Assembly: GCF_016862375.1 (NCBI RefSeq)
Contig: NZ_BOMV01000048.1
Location: 62,001-126,000, forward strand
DNA: 64,000 nt
DNA from: Paractinoplanes rishiriensis
Lineage (GTDB): Bacteria; Actinomycetota; Actinomycetes; Mycobacteriales; Micromonosporaceae
Direction of reading: 5' to 3'
The notes beneath the pieces are model-generated. The model searched no databases. It saw nothing but the letters and a program-made list of their open reading frames with translations, and was not told where the DNA came from. Position numbers and translations under genes: made by a program. Position 1 is the stretch's first letter. Every line of letters begins with the position of its first letter. Shown piece after piece: positions 49,313 through 57,470 of this stretch.

Positions 49313-52069
49313 CTAGAAGCTGGACCTCAGCTTGACGTGGATGTCGGTGGCGCCCTGCTGGTCCTGTTCGTCGAGGATGTCCACCGCCGCCTGCCACGCC
49401 ACCCGGGCCGCCTTGGCGTCGCCCGCCGCGTCGTGGGTGTCGCCAAGGCGGTCCAGGGTGTCCGCCTCGCCGCGCCGGTCGCCGAGCCGGCGGTAGAGGT
49501 CGATGGCCCGGCCGTAGTCGGCGATCGCATCCGGGTATTCGCCCAGGTGGTGCCGGGCGTAGCCGAGGCTGTCCCAGGTCGCGGCCGCGCCGGGCAGGTT
49601 GCCGATCTCCTCGTCCAGGACCAGGGCCTGCTTGCAGATGGTCAGCGCCGACTCGTGCTCGCCGCGCTGGATGTGGCACCAGGCGGCGGCGCTCAGGGCG
49701 TCCGCCTCGCCGGCTCGGCGGCCGTTGGCGCGGTACAGGGCGATCGCCTGGCCCAGGCTGTCCAGCGCCGTGTCGTACTCGCCCTGTTCGGCATAGCTGT
49801 GCGCCAGCGTCATGTGCGCGAACGCGGCGAGAGGGCCGGCGCCCAGTTCACCGGCCAGCGCGATGGTCTGCCGCAGGTGCGTACGGGCCTCGTCGAGACG
49901 GCCGAGCCGGATCGCCGCGGTGGCCAGGAACCGGTGCCCGTGCACCTGGCCGGTCCGGTCGTCCGCGTCGCGGGCGGCCGCCAGACCGATCTGCTGTGCC
50001 GCGAACCATTCCTGCCAGTGGCCCTGGCGTTCCATGAAGGTGGCCAGCGCCCAGACGAGCTGCCAGGAGTGCACGGGAAGCCCGATCGCGGCGGCCTGTT
50101 CCACCGCGGCGAGCAGCACCGCGCGCTCGGCGACGAACCAGGTCAGGGCTTCGGCGTGGTCCGTGAAGCGTTCCGCCGTCACGCCGGGGTCGGCCGCCAC
50201 CAGCGCGATCTGATTCCGGTGGCGATTGAGCAGCATGGTGGCCGCGCTTGCCGAGTGCAGGAGATGACCGAGTACGCGGCGCTGCGCCGCGAGCCGGTCG
50301 GCCGGGGCGTCCAGCGACCCCGAAAGCTCGGTCGCATAGGCGCGCAGCAGGTCGTGCATCGCGTACCTGGCCTGGGAATGCTCAGCCACGAGATGAGCGC
50401 GAGTGAGCTCCACCAGCAGTGGCCGCACCTCGCTCGTCGGAACGCCGGCCAGACTGGCCGCGGCGGCGAGCGAGAGATCGGGGCCGGCCCGCAGCCCGAG
50501 CAGGCGGAACAGCCGGCCGGCCGCGGGACTGAGGATGCGGTACGACCAGGAGAACACCGCGCGGACGTCGGCCACCCGCTCGCCGCCGTCGAACGCGTCG
50601 AGCCCACCCAGGTCCGCGGCGAGCACGCCCAGCGACCGGACCGGGTTGGTGACCGCGCGGGCCGCCACGATCGCCAGGGCCAGCGGCAGTCGCGCGCAGG
50701 ACGCGGCGATGCGGTCCACGGCTTCCGGCTCGGCCGCGGCGCGAGTCGTGCCCAGCCGGCCGGCGAGCAGTTCCCGGGCCTCGTCCGCCGGCAGCAGGTC
50801 GAGCGGCACCGGGTGCGCGCCCTCGATGGCGACCAGCCCGGACAGCTGGTCGCGGCTGGTCACCACGACCAGGCAGCCGGGCGTGCCGGGCAGCAGCGGG
50901 CGGACCTGCTCGGCCTCCCGGGCGTTGTCCAGCACCACCAGCACCCGGCGGCCGGCGAACATGCTGCGGTACAGGCTTTCCTGCGCGGCCGGCGAGCTCG
51001 GGATCCGCTGCGGCGGCACCTGCCAGCCGTCCAGGAAGGCGCGGACCGCCTCGGCCGGCCGCATCGCCGAGCCGCCCGGGTCGAAGCCGCGCAGGTTCAG
51101 ATAGAGCTGCCCGTCCGGGAAACGCGCGGCGACCTGATGGGCCCAGTGCACGGCCAGCGCGGTCTTGCCCACGCCCGCGGTGCCGGACACCACGCAGATC
51201 GGCACGGCGGGTGGCGTGCTGCCGGCCAGGACCGCGTTCAGCTCGGCCAGCGCCTCGGTGCGGCCGGTGAACCCCCGCACGCCTACCGGCAGCTGGGCGG
51301 GCACGTCGGCCCGGGGCTTCGCCGGCGACTCCAGGTCGCCGCGGAGGATCGCCTGGTGCAGTTGCCGCAGCTCAGTGCCCGGATCGGTGCCCAGCTCCTC
51401 GGCCAGCTGCTGCCGGACGGTCGTGTAGTGGTCGAGTGCCTCCGCCGCGCGCCCGGCCGCGTACTGTGCCCGCATCAAGGCCGCTGCCAGCGGCTCCACC
51501 AGCGGATACTCGGTGACCAGCCCGCTCAGCCGGGCGATCACCGCGCCCGGGTTTCCGGCCCGGGTCTCGGCCGGTCCCCAGTCCACGACGGCGTCCAGCC
51601 ACTGCTGCCGCCAGCTTTCCCGCATCCGGTCGGCCCAGGCTCCGGTGAGTCCGGCGAGAGGTTCGGAAGACCACAGATCCAATGCCGTACGCAGCAGCAC
51701 TGCGCGCTCCGGATCGTCCGGGTCGAGCCGGCGTGCCCGGTCGACGAGGCGCTGGAACCGGTGCAGGTCGACGGTGTCCGGCTCGGTGTCGAGCAGGTAG
51801 CCGCCGGCCCCGCGCAGCAGCCGGACCGGTTCGGCACCGTCCGCCGCCGCCTCCAGCAACCGCCGGATCCGGGTGATGTGCGTGTGCAGCGTCCGGCGGG
51901 CCTGCGGCGGCGGCTGCCCGTCCCAGACCCGGTCGACCAGCGTGTCGACCGGCACCGCCCGCCCGGCGTCGACCACGAGGACGGCCAGCACCGCGAGCTG
52001 CTGCCGGCGCGCCGCCTGACCGCACACGAGGGTGTCAAGCGGGCCCAGAATCCGGAAATCCATCCTCAC
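49313..52069 (-). CDS. SARP/AfsR-type transcriptional regulator with NB-ARC and TPR domains
   Basis: 918 aa. OmpR-like winged helix (residues about 3-95), BTAD domain (about 96-245), NB-ARC ATPase with Walker A GTAGVGKTALA and RVLVVLDNA as Walker B, and C-terminal TPR repeats (HMTLAHSYAEQGEYDTALDSLGQAIALYRANG, ALDEEIGNLPGAAATWDSLGYARHHLGEY type). Such SARP proteins activate secondary-metabolite or morphological genes. The GTG is chosen with an AACTAT -10-like element 6 nt upstream. It is divergent from a secreted DUF2690 protein. Confidence 0.92.
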   Translation of the reverse strand: MRMDFRILGPLDTLVCGQAARRQQLAVLAVLVVDAGRAVPVDTLVDRVWDGQPPPQARRTLHTHITRIRRLLEAAADGAEPVRLLRGAGGYLLDTEPDTVDLHRFQRLVDRARRLDPDDPERAVLLRTALDLWSSEPLAGLTGAWADRMRESWRQQWLDAVVDWGPAETRAGNPGAVIARLSGLVTEYPLVEPLAAALMRAQYAAGRAAEALDHYTTVRQQLAEELGTDPGTELRQLHQAILRGDLESPAKPRADVPAQLPVGVRGFTGRTEALAELNAVLAGSTPPAVPICVVSGTAGVGKTALAVHWAHQVAARFPDGQLYLNLRGFDPGGSAMRPAEAVRAFLDGWQVPPQRIPSSPAAQESLYRSMFAGRRVLVVLDNAREAEQVRPLLPGTPGCLVVVTSRDQLSGLVAIEGAHPVPLDLLPADEARELLAGRLGTTRAAAEPEAVDRIAASCARLPLALAIVAARAVTNPVRSLGVLAADLGGLDAFDGGERVADVRAVFSWSYRILSPAAGRLFRLLGLRAGPDLSLAAAASLAGVPTSEVRPLLVELTRAHLVAEHSQARYAMHDLLRAYATELSGSLDAPADRLAAQRRVLGHLLHSASAATMLLNRHRNQIALVAADPGVTAERFTDHAEALTWFVAERAVLLAAVEQAAAIGLPVHSWQLVWALATFMERQGHWQEWFAAQQIGLAAARDADDRTGQVHGHRFLATAAIRLGRLDEARTHLRQTIALAGELGAGPLAAFAHMTLAHSYAEQGEYDTALDSLGQAIALYRANGRRAGEADALSAAAWCHIQRGEHESALTICKQALVLDEEIGNLPGAAATWDSLGYARHHLGEYPDAIADYGRAIDLYRRLGDRRGEADTLDRLGDTHDAAGDAKAARVAWQAAVDILDEQDQQGATDIHVKLRSSF

Positions 52070-52175
52070 CCATCGATAGTTAACAAATGGTCAAGCGTTC
52101 GGCCCACACATCCGTCGCAAGGTTTACATCGGCGGAGCCACGGGGGTTCCGCCGACTCGTGAGGGGAACACCACC

Positions 52176-52694
52176 ATGAAGTGGTTCCGCCTACCGCTCG
52201 CTCTGCTCAGTTGTCTCGCCATGGCCGGGGCCGCCGCCACCACCGTCGTCGTCGCCACGGCCGGCCCGGCCAGCGCCGCGACCTGCTCCGGCAACGGCTG
52301 CAACGGCACCGACCCGCAGGCCACCGGCTGCTCCGCGAACGCCATCACGCTGTCCTCGGCCCGCATGATCACCATCCGTACCGGCGACGACGTCGGCTCG
52401 ATCGAGATGCGCTACAGCCGCACCTGCCGCACCCAGTGGATCCGGGTGACGAGCCGGATCACCGACTGCTCGGGCGACCCGTGCACGAACATGGCTCGCG
52501 TCCGGCGGCCCGCGGGCGCCGACGGCGGGGCGATCTCGTACCAGGACAACGGGCGGCCCAACTCGGGCGCGGTGAGCCAGTGGTCCCGGCAGGTCTACAC
52601 CCCGAACACCCGATCGTGCGGGACGGGCGCGATCGATACCGGGAACGACACCGGTGTTCCCAACCGCGTGAACGGCGCGGAGATCTGCGGCTGA
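52176..52694 (+). CDS. Secreted DUF2690 family protein
   Basis: 172 aa. Signal peptide about 1-36, mature domain with eight Cys, starting CSGNGCNGTDPQATGCSAN, as in DUF2690 proteins that often accompany XRE or SARP regulators in actinobacteria. ATG 52176 has GAGGGGA 8 nt upstream. It is the only gene of the spacer shared with the SARP regulator, so it may be its target. Function unknown. Confidence 0.85.
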   Translation: MKWFRLPLALLSCLAMAGAAATTVVVATAGPASAATCSGNGCNGTDPQATGCSANAITLSSARMITIRTGDDVGSIEMRYSRTCRTQWIRVTSRITDCSGDPCTNMARVRRPAGADGGAISYQDNGRPNSGAVSQWSRQVYTPNTRSCGTGAIDTGNDTGVPNRVNGAEICG

Positions 52695-52899
52695 CCGGCC
52701 GGGGGGGGGTCACGCCGGCCGGAGCCTGCCACGAGCGGGCCCCGGCCGGCGGCTGTCAGATTGTCCACAGTAGAGAATTGGACGGGTTACGCGAAAGGCC
52801 AGGTCAGGCGCATCCTTTCGGGTACCCGACCCGTTGTACCGCCGAGTAGTCACCGACCTGGACAAAAAGGAGAGCCTTTCAGGGGTTCCCTCAATCATG

Positions 52900-52915
52900 A
52901 TCCAAATTGGATACT
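52900..52915 (+). promoter_or_regulatory. Palindrome overlapping the -10 of the NB-ARC/TPR gene
   Basis: ATCCAAATTGGAT (52900-52912) is a perfect inverted repeat around a single A. GATACT (52910-52915) lies 6 nt before the GTG and overlaps it. A repressor bound here would block a leaderless promoter. A copy (ATCCATATTGGAT) lies at 56138-56150. Confidence 0.6.
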
Positions 52916-52921
52916 CATCGG

Positions 52922-55915
52922 GTGAAAGACTCGGCGCGAGTATCCGCTGAGGCCGGCCGCGACGCTTTGGCGCGCCTGTTGGCCGCAGTTCCAGCAGCCC
53001 AGTTGGCAGCCGTCGCGCGCGACATCTTCCCGTTCCTGCCACTCCCAGCGGCGTTCGACTGGACCGACGGCCGGGTCGTCGTTGACAAGATCGCCTCGCT
53101 GGACCCGCCGTTCACCGGCGTGCCCCCGCTGGTGGCCTATGCGACGCGCCTCTCGCACGAGGTCGGGCGGCTGGACGCGGTAGGCCTCGGGCGCTGGGCC
53201 GACGCGGCCGGGCGTGAGGCCGGCATGAGCGAGGAACGGGTCCGGCAGCTGTACGCCGAAACAAGTCCCGCGAGTCGAAGTCCCGATCCCGCCCTGTCCG
53301 CAACCGCAGAAGGTTATCCTACTAAAGGCCATAAAACGGACATAGATTCGCGGAGCGAGGACTTGGTGTCACCCCTCAGCACGATTTCCGGCTCCGCCAC
53401 CGCTGCGGTGGAGCAGTCGGACTCCGGGCGCATCTGGGGCAACGTCCCACCGCGCAACCCGGACTTCACCGGCCGAGAGAGCCTTCTGCTCAACCTGCAG
53501 CGCTCCCTGGAGGCCAAATCCAAGGCGTCGGTGCTGCCGCACGCGCTGCACGGCTCGGGCGGGGTCGGCAAGACCCAGCTGGCCGTCGAGTTCGCGTACC
53601 GGTTCGGTGAGCGCTACGACCTGGTCTGGTGGATCCCGGCGGAGCAACAGACGCTGGTGCTGCAGTCACTGGCCGAACTCGGCCAGAAACTGCGCATCCC
53701 GGGCACCCAGGAGTTCACCCAGGCGGCCTCGCTGGTGATCGAGGCGCTGGCCCGCACCGACCTGCGCTGGCTGCTGGTCTTCGACAACGCGAACGACCCG
53801 AACGAGCTGGCACACCTGATCCCGTCGTCGGGCGGGCACGTGATCCTGACGTCGCGGAACCCGGCGTGGCTCGACGTCTGGGACGCGGTCAAGGTCGACG
53901 TCTTCGACCGGCCGGAGAGCATCGAGCTGGTTCAGCGCCGGGGCACCGACATCACCGATGCGGACGCCGACCGGCTGGCCGAAAAGCTCGGCGACCTGCC
54001 GCTGGCCCTCGACCAGGCGGCGTCCTGGCAGACCGCCACCGGGATGACCATCACCGAATACCTCGACCTGTTCGACCAGCACCACGGTGAGCTGGTCGCG
54101 CGCGGACGCGACATCAACTACCCGGTCAGCATCGCCGCGCTGGTCAAGCTGGCGCTGGAGCGGCTGCAACGGGACTCGCCGGCGCTCGCCCAGCTGCTCG
54201 AGATGTTTGCGGTGTTCGGTGCCGAGCCGGTCTCCGTCGGCCTGCTGCGCCGGGGCCGGCTCGGTGACATCGCCCCACCGCTCGGCCGTGCCCTGCGTGA
54301 CTCGACCAGGCTCGACCGGATGGCTCGTGACCTGCGAAAATTCGGACTCGCCAAGGTCGACGTCGAAAACCGGATCCAGGTGCACCGCCTGCTGCAGGTG
54401 GCGCTGCGCGACGTCCTCGACGGCGAGCGGCTCAACCGGGCCCGGACGAACGTCCACCGGCTGCTCGGTGCGGCCAACCCCGGTGACCCGAACGTCGACA
54501 GCACCCTCGAGCTGCACGCCGAGATCGCCCCGCACGTCAACCCGTCGGGCCTGATCTACGCGGCCGAGGAGGACAGCCGCCGCATCGCCCTCGACCAGAT
54601 CCGGTACCTCTGGATCATCGGTGACAACGAGGGTTCCCGCCGGTTGGGCGAGGCCGCGGTCAAGGCCTGGCGCGAACGGGCCGACCAGCCCGATCTCGGC
54701 CCGGACGGCGAGCTGACGCTGCTCGCGACCCGGCACCTGAGCACCACGCTGCTCTCCCTGGGCATCAACGACCGGGCGCGGGAGCTGGCGGAATCGACCC
54801 TGGACCGGCTCCGCAACAATCCGGACTTCGGACCGGACCACGAGCACACGCTCTGGACCGCGGCCACCGTCTCGGCGGCGCTGCGGGTGGCGGGCGAGTT
54901 CCAGAAGGCGCTCGAACTCGAACGCGAGAACGTCGAGCTGTACGTGGAGGTCTTCGGCGCCGAGGACGTCCAGACGCTGCGTAACCGGGGCAACCTCGCG
55001 GTCAACCTGCGCATGCTCAGCGACTTCCAGGGCGCCTTCGAGATCGACGAGGAGATCGTCCAGCGGCTCGACGAGACGCTGACCGAGCAGGCCCGTCCGC
55101 TGCTGTTCGCCCAGTCCAACCTCGTGCGCGACCTTTACGGCCTGGGCAAGTACGACGAGGCACTGGCGCTGCAGCGGCGCACTCTGCCGACGTACCGCCG
55201 GACGATGACCGACCGGCACCCGGAGGTCCTGCTCGCGACCCGCACCTTCGCCATGGCGCTCCGCAAGACCGGTAAGTACGACGAAGCCCTCCAGGTCGCG
55301 CGGGACAACTACCGCGACTGCGTGGCCCGGTACGGCGAGGCACACCAGCACGCGCTGGCCGCGACGATGACGTACGCCAACACGTTGCGTGTCGCCGGCA
55401 GCCTGAGCGAGGCCCGCGGCCTGGCGATGGACGCGCTGGCCCGATACCGCCGGACCTTCGGCGACCGGCACCCACTGACCCTGGTGGCGCAGGTCAACGC
55501 CGCGGTGATCCAGCGCAGCATGAAAAACCTGGCCGAGGCGCAAAAGCTCGACAGGGACGCGTACGAGGCCATGGCCGACATCCTGGGTGTCAACCACGGT
55601 TACACGCTGTGCGCGGCGAGCGGGCTGGCCAACGACCTGGCCCTCGTCGGCGATGTCCAGGGCGCCTACCGCTGGTCGAGCGAGACGTTGGGCATCTCCC
55701 AGCAGTCGCGCGGTCCGGACCACCCCTACACGCTGCTGTGCGCGGTAAACGCCGCCTTCGACCGGATCGAGGTCGGCGAGGCCGCGGAGGGCGAGGAAGA
55801 CCTGGCCACGGCGGTCGAGGCGCTGGGCGAACTGCTCGGTGCCACTCACCCCGAGACCCTCGACGCCCGGATGGGCCGGCGCGCCGAGTGCGACATCGAG
55901 CCGCCGCCCACCTGA
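52922..55915 (+). CDS. NB-ARC/TPR protein, FxSxx-system FxsT-like
   Basis: 997 aa. Residues about 1-115 form a helical adaptor-like domain (VAYATRLSHEVGRLDAVGLGRW), followed by an AT-rich linker (DNA 53310-53350). NB-ARC begins at NVPPRNPDFTGRESLLLNLQRSL, with P-loop GSGGVGKT at 211-218 and LRWLLVFDNAND as Walker B. TPR repeats fill about 560-980. The C terminus is CDIEPPPT, nearly the same as in the second TPR gene (CDIEPPPF). The FTGR...VWWIPAEQ pattern is that of FxSxx-COOH TPR proteins. Role may be regulation or chaperoning of peptide maturation; inference. GTG 52922 is read as leaderless. Confidence 0.85.
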   Translation: MKDSARVSAEAGRDALARLLAAVPAAQLAAVARDIFPFLPLPAAFDWTDGRVVVDKIASLDPPFTGVPPLVAYATRLSHEVGRLDAVGLGRWADAAGREAGMSEERVRQLYAETSPASRSPDPALSATAEGYPTKGHKTDIDSRSEDLVSPLSTISGSATAAVEQSDSGRIWGNVPPRNPDFTGRESLLLNLQRSLEAKSKASVLPHALHGSGGVGKTQLAVEFAYRFGERYDLVWWIPAEQQTLVLQSLAELGQKLRIPGTQEFTQAASLVIEALARTDLRWLLVFDNANDPNELAHLIPSSGGHVILTSRNPAWLDVWDAVKVDVFDRPESIELVQRRGTDITDADADRLAEKLGDLPLALDQAASWQTATGMTITEYLDLFDQHHGELVARGRDINYPVSIAALVKLALERLQRDSPALAQLLEMFAVFGAEPVSVGLLRRGRLGDIAPPLGRALRDSTRLDRMARDLRKFGLAKVDVENRIQVHRLLQVALRDVLDGERLNRARTNVHRLLGAANPGDPNVDSTLELHAEIAPHVNPSGLIYAAEEDSRRIALDQIRYLWIIGDNEGSRRLGEAAVKAWRERADQPDLGPDGELTLLATRHLSTTLLSLGINDRARELAESTLDRLRNNPDFGPDHEHTLWTAATVSAALRVAGEFQKALELERENVELYVEVFGAEDVQTLRNRGNLAVNLRMLSDFQGAFEIDEEIVQRLDETLTEQARPLLFAQSNLVRDLYGLGKYDEALALQRRTLPTYRRTMTDRHPEVLLATRTFAMALRKTGKYDEALQVARDNYRDCVARYGEAHQHALAATMTYANTLRVAGSLSEARGLAMDALARYRRTFGDRHPLTLVAQVNAAVIQRSMKNLAEAQKLDRDAYEAMADILGVNHGYTLCAASGLANDLALVGDVQGAYRWSSETLGISQQSRGPDHPYTLLCAVNAAFDRIEVGEAAEGEEDLATAVEALGELLGATHPETLDARMGRRAECDIEPPPT
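53310..53350 (+). other. AT-rich linker in the NB-ARC/TPR gene
   Basis: Within the gene, the codons for GYPTKGHKTDIDSR are much AT-richer than the surroundings. They fall between the N-terminal domain and NB-ARC, which fits a domain fusion point. Confidence 0.4.
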
Positions 55916-55931
55916 CGGCCGTTCGCGACGT

Positions 55932-55958
55932 TCCCGCAGGCTGATCCGGCCTGCGGGA
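55932..55958 (+). terminator. Terminator hairpin after NB-ARC/TPR gene
   Basis: TCCCGCAGG / CCTGCGGGA stem with a 9-nt loop, 17 nt after the stop. Confidence 0.6.
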
Positions 55959-55976
55959 CCTCATCGCGCCCGCTTC

Positions 55977-56005
55977 ACGGGTCCGTAACGACGCTACGGA
56001 CCCGT
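55977..56005. terminator. Second hairpin
   Basis: ACGGGTCCGTA / TACGGACCCGT perfect 11-bp stem. It may be a back-up terminator. Confidence 0.6.
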
Positions 56006-56119
56006 TCCATCGCTCAAGCGCTGCCGACTTCCAGGAATGCGGAAGCCGCCAGGCTGCCCTCTCGCGAAGCCGTCCCCACCTGCGCATATGCGGGTCGCGG
56101 ACGAGCATGTGCGCTTCGC

Positions 56120-56213
56120 GGGGTTCCTGCCTCATGATCCATATTGGATAATTGGTTGAGGCGTCCAGCGGTGTGATCCGCCGCTGAGGTTGACCGCGAC
56201 GCTTTGGCGCGCC
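56120..56213 (+). repeat. Diverged copy of the NB-ARC/TPR promoter and first codons
   Basis: This 94-bp segment matches 52882-52976: GGGGTTCC, TCATGATCCA-x-ATTGGATA, ATCCGC, GAGG and CCGCGACGCTTTGGCGCGCC occur in the same order. The copy carries GATAAT at 56147-56152, a better -10, but lost the reading frame. It is a partial duplication that could drive the next ORF. Confidence 0.7.
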
Positions 56214-56214
56214 A

Positions 56215-56259
56215 GCTCCCGATGGACGGGAGCGACCCCCCGGCCAGGAGGTCGCTCCC
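56215..56259 (+). promoter_or_regulatory. Mutually exclusive hairpins (attenuator-like)
   Basis: GCTCCC/GGGAGC (56215-56233) and GGGAGCGACC/GGTCGCTCCC (56228-56259) share the GGGAGC. They cannot form together, and they precede a short membrane ORF. Confidence 0.4.
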
Positions 56260-56274
56260 TGTCCGCACGAATCC

Positions 56275-56583
56275 ATGACAAGGCCCGCAGAAGACCAGTC
56301 GACAAGATACGGACGGAATATGGGCACGGTATCGAAACAGGATGACCCGAGCCAAGGGAACGACCACAAGAGGCAGGTGGTCACCTTGGTGATCACCCTC
56401 GGTTTCGTGGTCCTCGTGGTGGTCGCGGGCACCGCGTTCGGGCTCAGCGGCACCGACATCGGCGCGATCCTCGCCGGAACGGGAGCCCTCCTCGCAGCCC
56501 TCATCGGCACCGGCATCCATCAGGGCCGGGGCGGCGGAAACGGCGCGCCGCGAGGGGCGACCGACGGGCGTGGTGACCGCTGA
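56275..56583 (+). CDS. Small single-pass/hairpin membrane protein
   Basis: 102 aa. Hydrophilic N terminus, two adjacent hydrophobic segments (VVTLVITLGFVVLVVVAGTAF and GAILAGTGALLAALIGTGI), Gly/Arg-rich tail. No family recognised. ATG 56320 is an alternative start giving 87 aa. It follows the duplicated promoter and an attenuator-like leader and lies just before the convergent RiPP operon, so it may belong to the locus. Confidence 0.6.
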   Translation: MTRPAEDQSTRYGRNMGTVSKQDDPSQGNDHKRQVVTLVITLGFVVLVVVAGTAFGLSGTDIGAILAGTGALLAALIGTGIHQGRGGGNGAPRGATDGRGDR

Positions 56584-56639
56584 GGCGGACGACCTCCGCG
56601 TGCCGGCCCGTGCCGGCGGTGCAGGGCGTCACCGTGAAG

Positions 56640-56669
56640 CCGCCTACCCAGCGTTACCGAGGTAGGCGG
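56640..56669. terminator. Terminator between membrane ORF and RiPP operon
   Basis: CCGCCTACC / GGTAGGCGG 9-bp stem with 12-nt loop, placed 34 nt after the last gene of the minus-strand operon. Confidence 0.65.
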
Positions 56670-56703
56670 CCGATCGGTCAGGCCCGGGGTGACCAGCCAG
56701 AAA

Positions 56704-56886
56704 TCAGGGCGCGTTGCCGAACGCTGCGTATTTCTCGTCCTTCGCTGCTTCTTCGGTCACGCGGCGTACAGAATTCCCGAGGACGTCGCCGCTGTTATTC
56801 AGTAACTCTTGTAAAGATTCGGCGGAAACGTTGAGAAGCCGTGGGGAGTCGTTCGATTCCGGCGACGGTGGAACGTTTTCGGACAT
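56704..56886 (-). CDS. RiPP precursor-like peptide ending FGNAP (FxSxx-type variant)
   Basis: 60 aa. The leader holds PRLLNV (15-20), like the PRLLDV of the next peptide. The C terminus is KYAAFGNAP with F56-G57-N58 five residues from the end. In FxSxx-COOH precursors the rSAM enzyme FxsB links the aromatic residue to the third residue of F-x-S; here Asn replaces Ser, which is still among the residues used by three-residue cyclophane enzymes. GGAGG lies 4 nt before the ATG. Small, well-formed, last in the operon. Confidence 0.8.
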   Translation of the reverse strand: MSENVPPSPESNDSPRLLNVSAESLQELLNNSGDVLGNSVRRVTEEAAKDEKYAAFGNAP

Positions 56887-57015
56887 GCTGCCTCCACTGC
56901 CTTTGCGGCGACCAGCGGCTCAACACCCGACAACCTCGGCGACCTCGGCGAATGCCGGCGCGATGTGCCTCCCGACTGCGACGCAACCGCCGCCCGGAGA
57001 CCTGGCGGCATCGCA

Positions 57016-57291
57016 TCAGCGTGGCGACCCGTCCGACTCCGAACCCCACGATACTTTGACGTTCAGCTCTTTCCCACCCCTCGCCTGATCCGGTGTTTCG
57101 GTCGGATCCATAACGGGACTGCTGCTGTGCGCCGCGTAGTTCTGTGCCCCGTACGACGCCTCTTGCCGGACCCGCTCAACCGCCCTGTCGAACGCGGTGT
57201 CTTTACGGTCGATAAGGTTTTCCAGCGGGACGTCAAGTAGTCGCGGGAGTGCGGTCACCTCATCGTCGAGGGGACGGTCGGAAGATGACAC
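57016..57291 (-). CDS. Second RiPP precursor-like peptide with HSSSP core and extension
   Basis: 91 aa from GTG 57291 (AAGGA 6 nt upstream; a TTG-initiated form reaches 57339). PRLLDV (16-21) and NYAAHSSSP (51-59) align with PRLLNV and KYAAFGNAP of the neighbouring peptide, with His replacing Phe and Ser replacing Asn. A tail of 32 residues follows, with another aromatic three-residue motif W82-G83-S84. Candidate core crosslinks are H-S-S, Y-G-A or W-G-S. Whether the tail is removed is unknown. Confidence 0.75.
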   Translation of the reverse strand: MSSSDRPLDDEVTALPRLLDVPLENLIDRKDTAFDRAVERVRQEASYGAQNYAAHSSSPVMDPTETPDQARGGKELNVKVSWGSESDGSPR

Positions 57292-57470
57292 GATGATCCT
57301 TTCCGAGCTCGGCGATCGCCCGTGCAGGCGACCGGACAACGAGGTCGTATGAAAGGCGTTCCGGCTCTGGGAATCCGGGACGCTCGATGTACACAGCTAC
57401 GAAGAGGCCGACGTGCTAGATCACAAGGATGACGCACGTTTTGCTTCTGGTGTTGCCGCTTGGGTAACGA

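Noticed and set aside
49040-52162. 1040-codon plus-strand frame
   Set aside because: Antisense of the SARP regulator, with no domain or start signal.
52702-52711. Run of ten G
   Set aside because: It lies after the DUF2690 stop in noncoding sequence. It could vary by slippage, but no gene depends on it.
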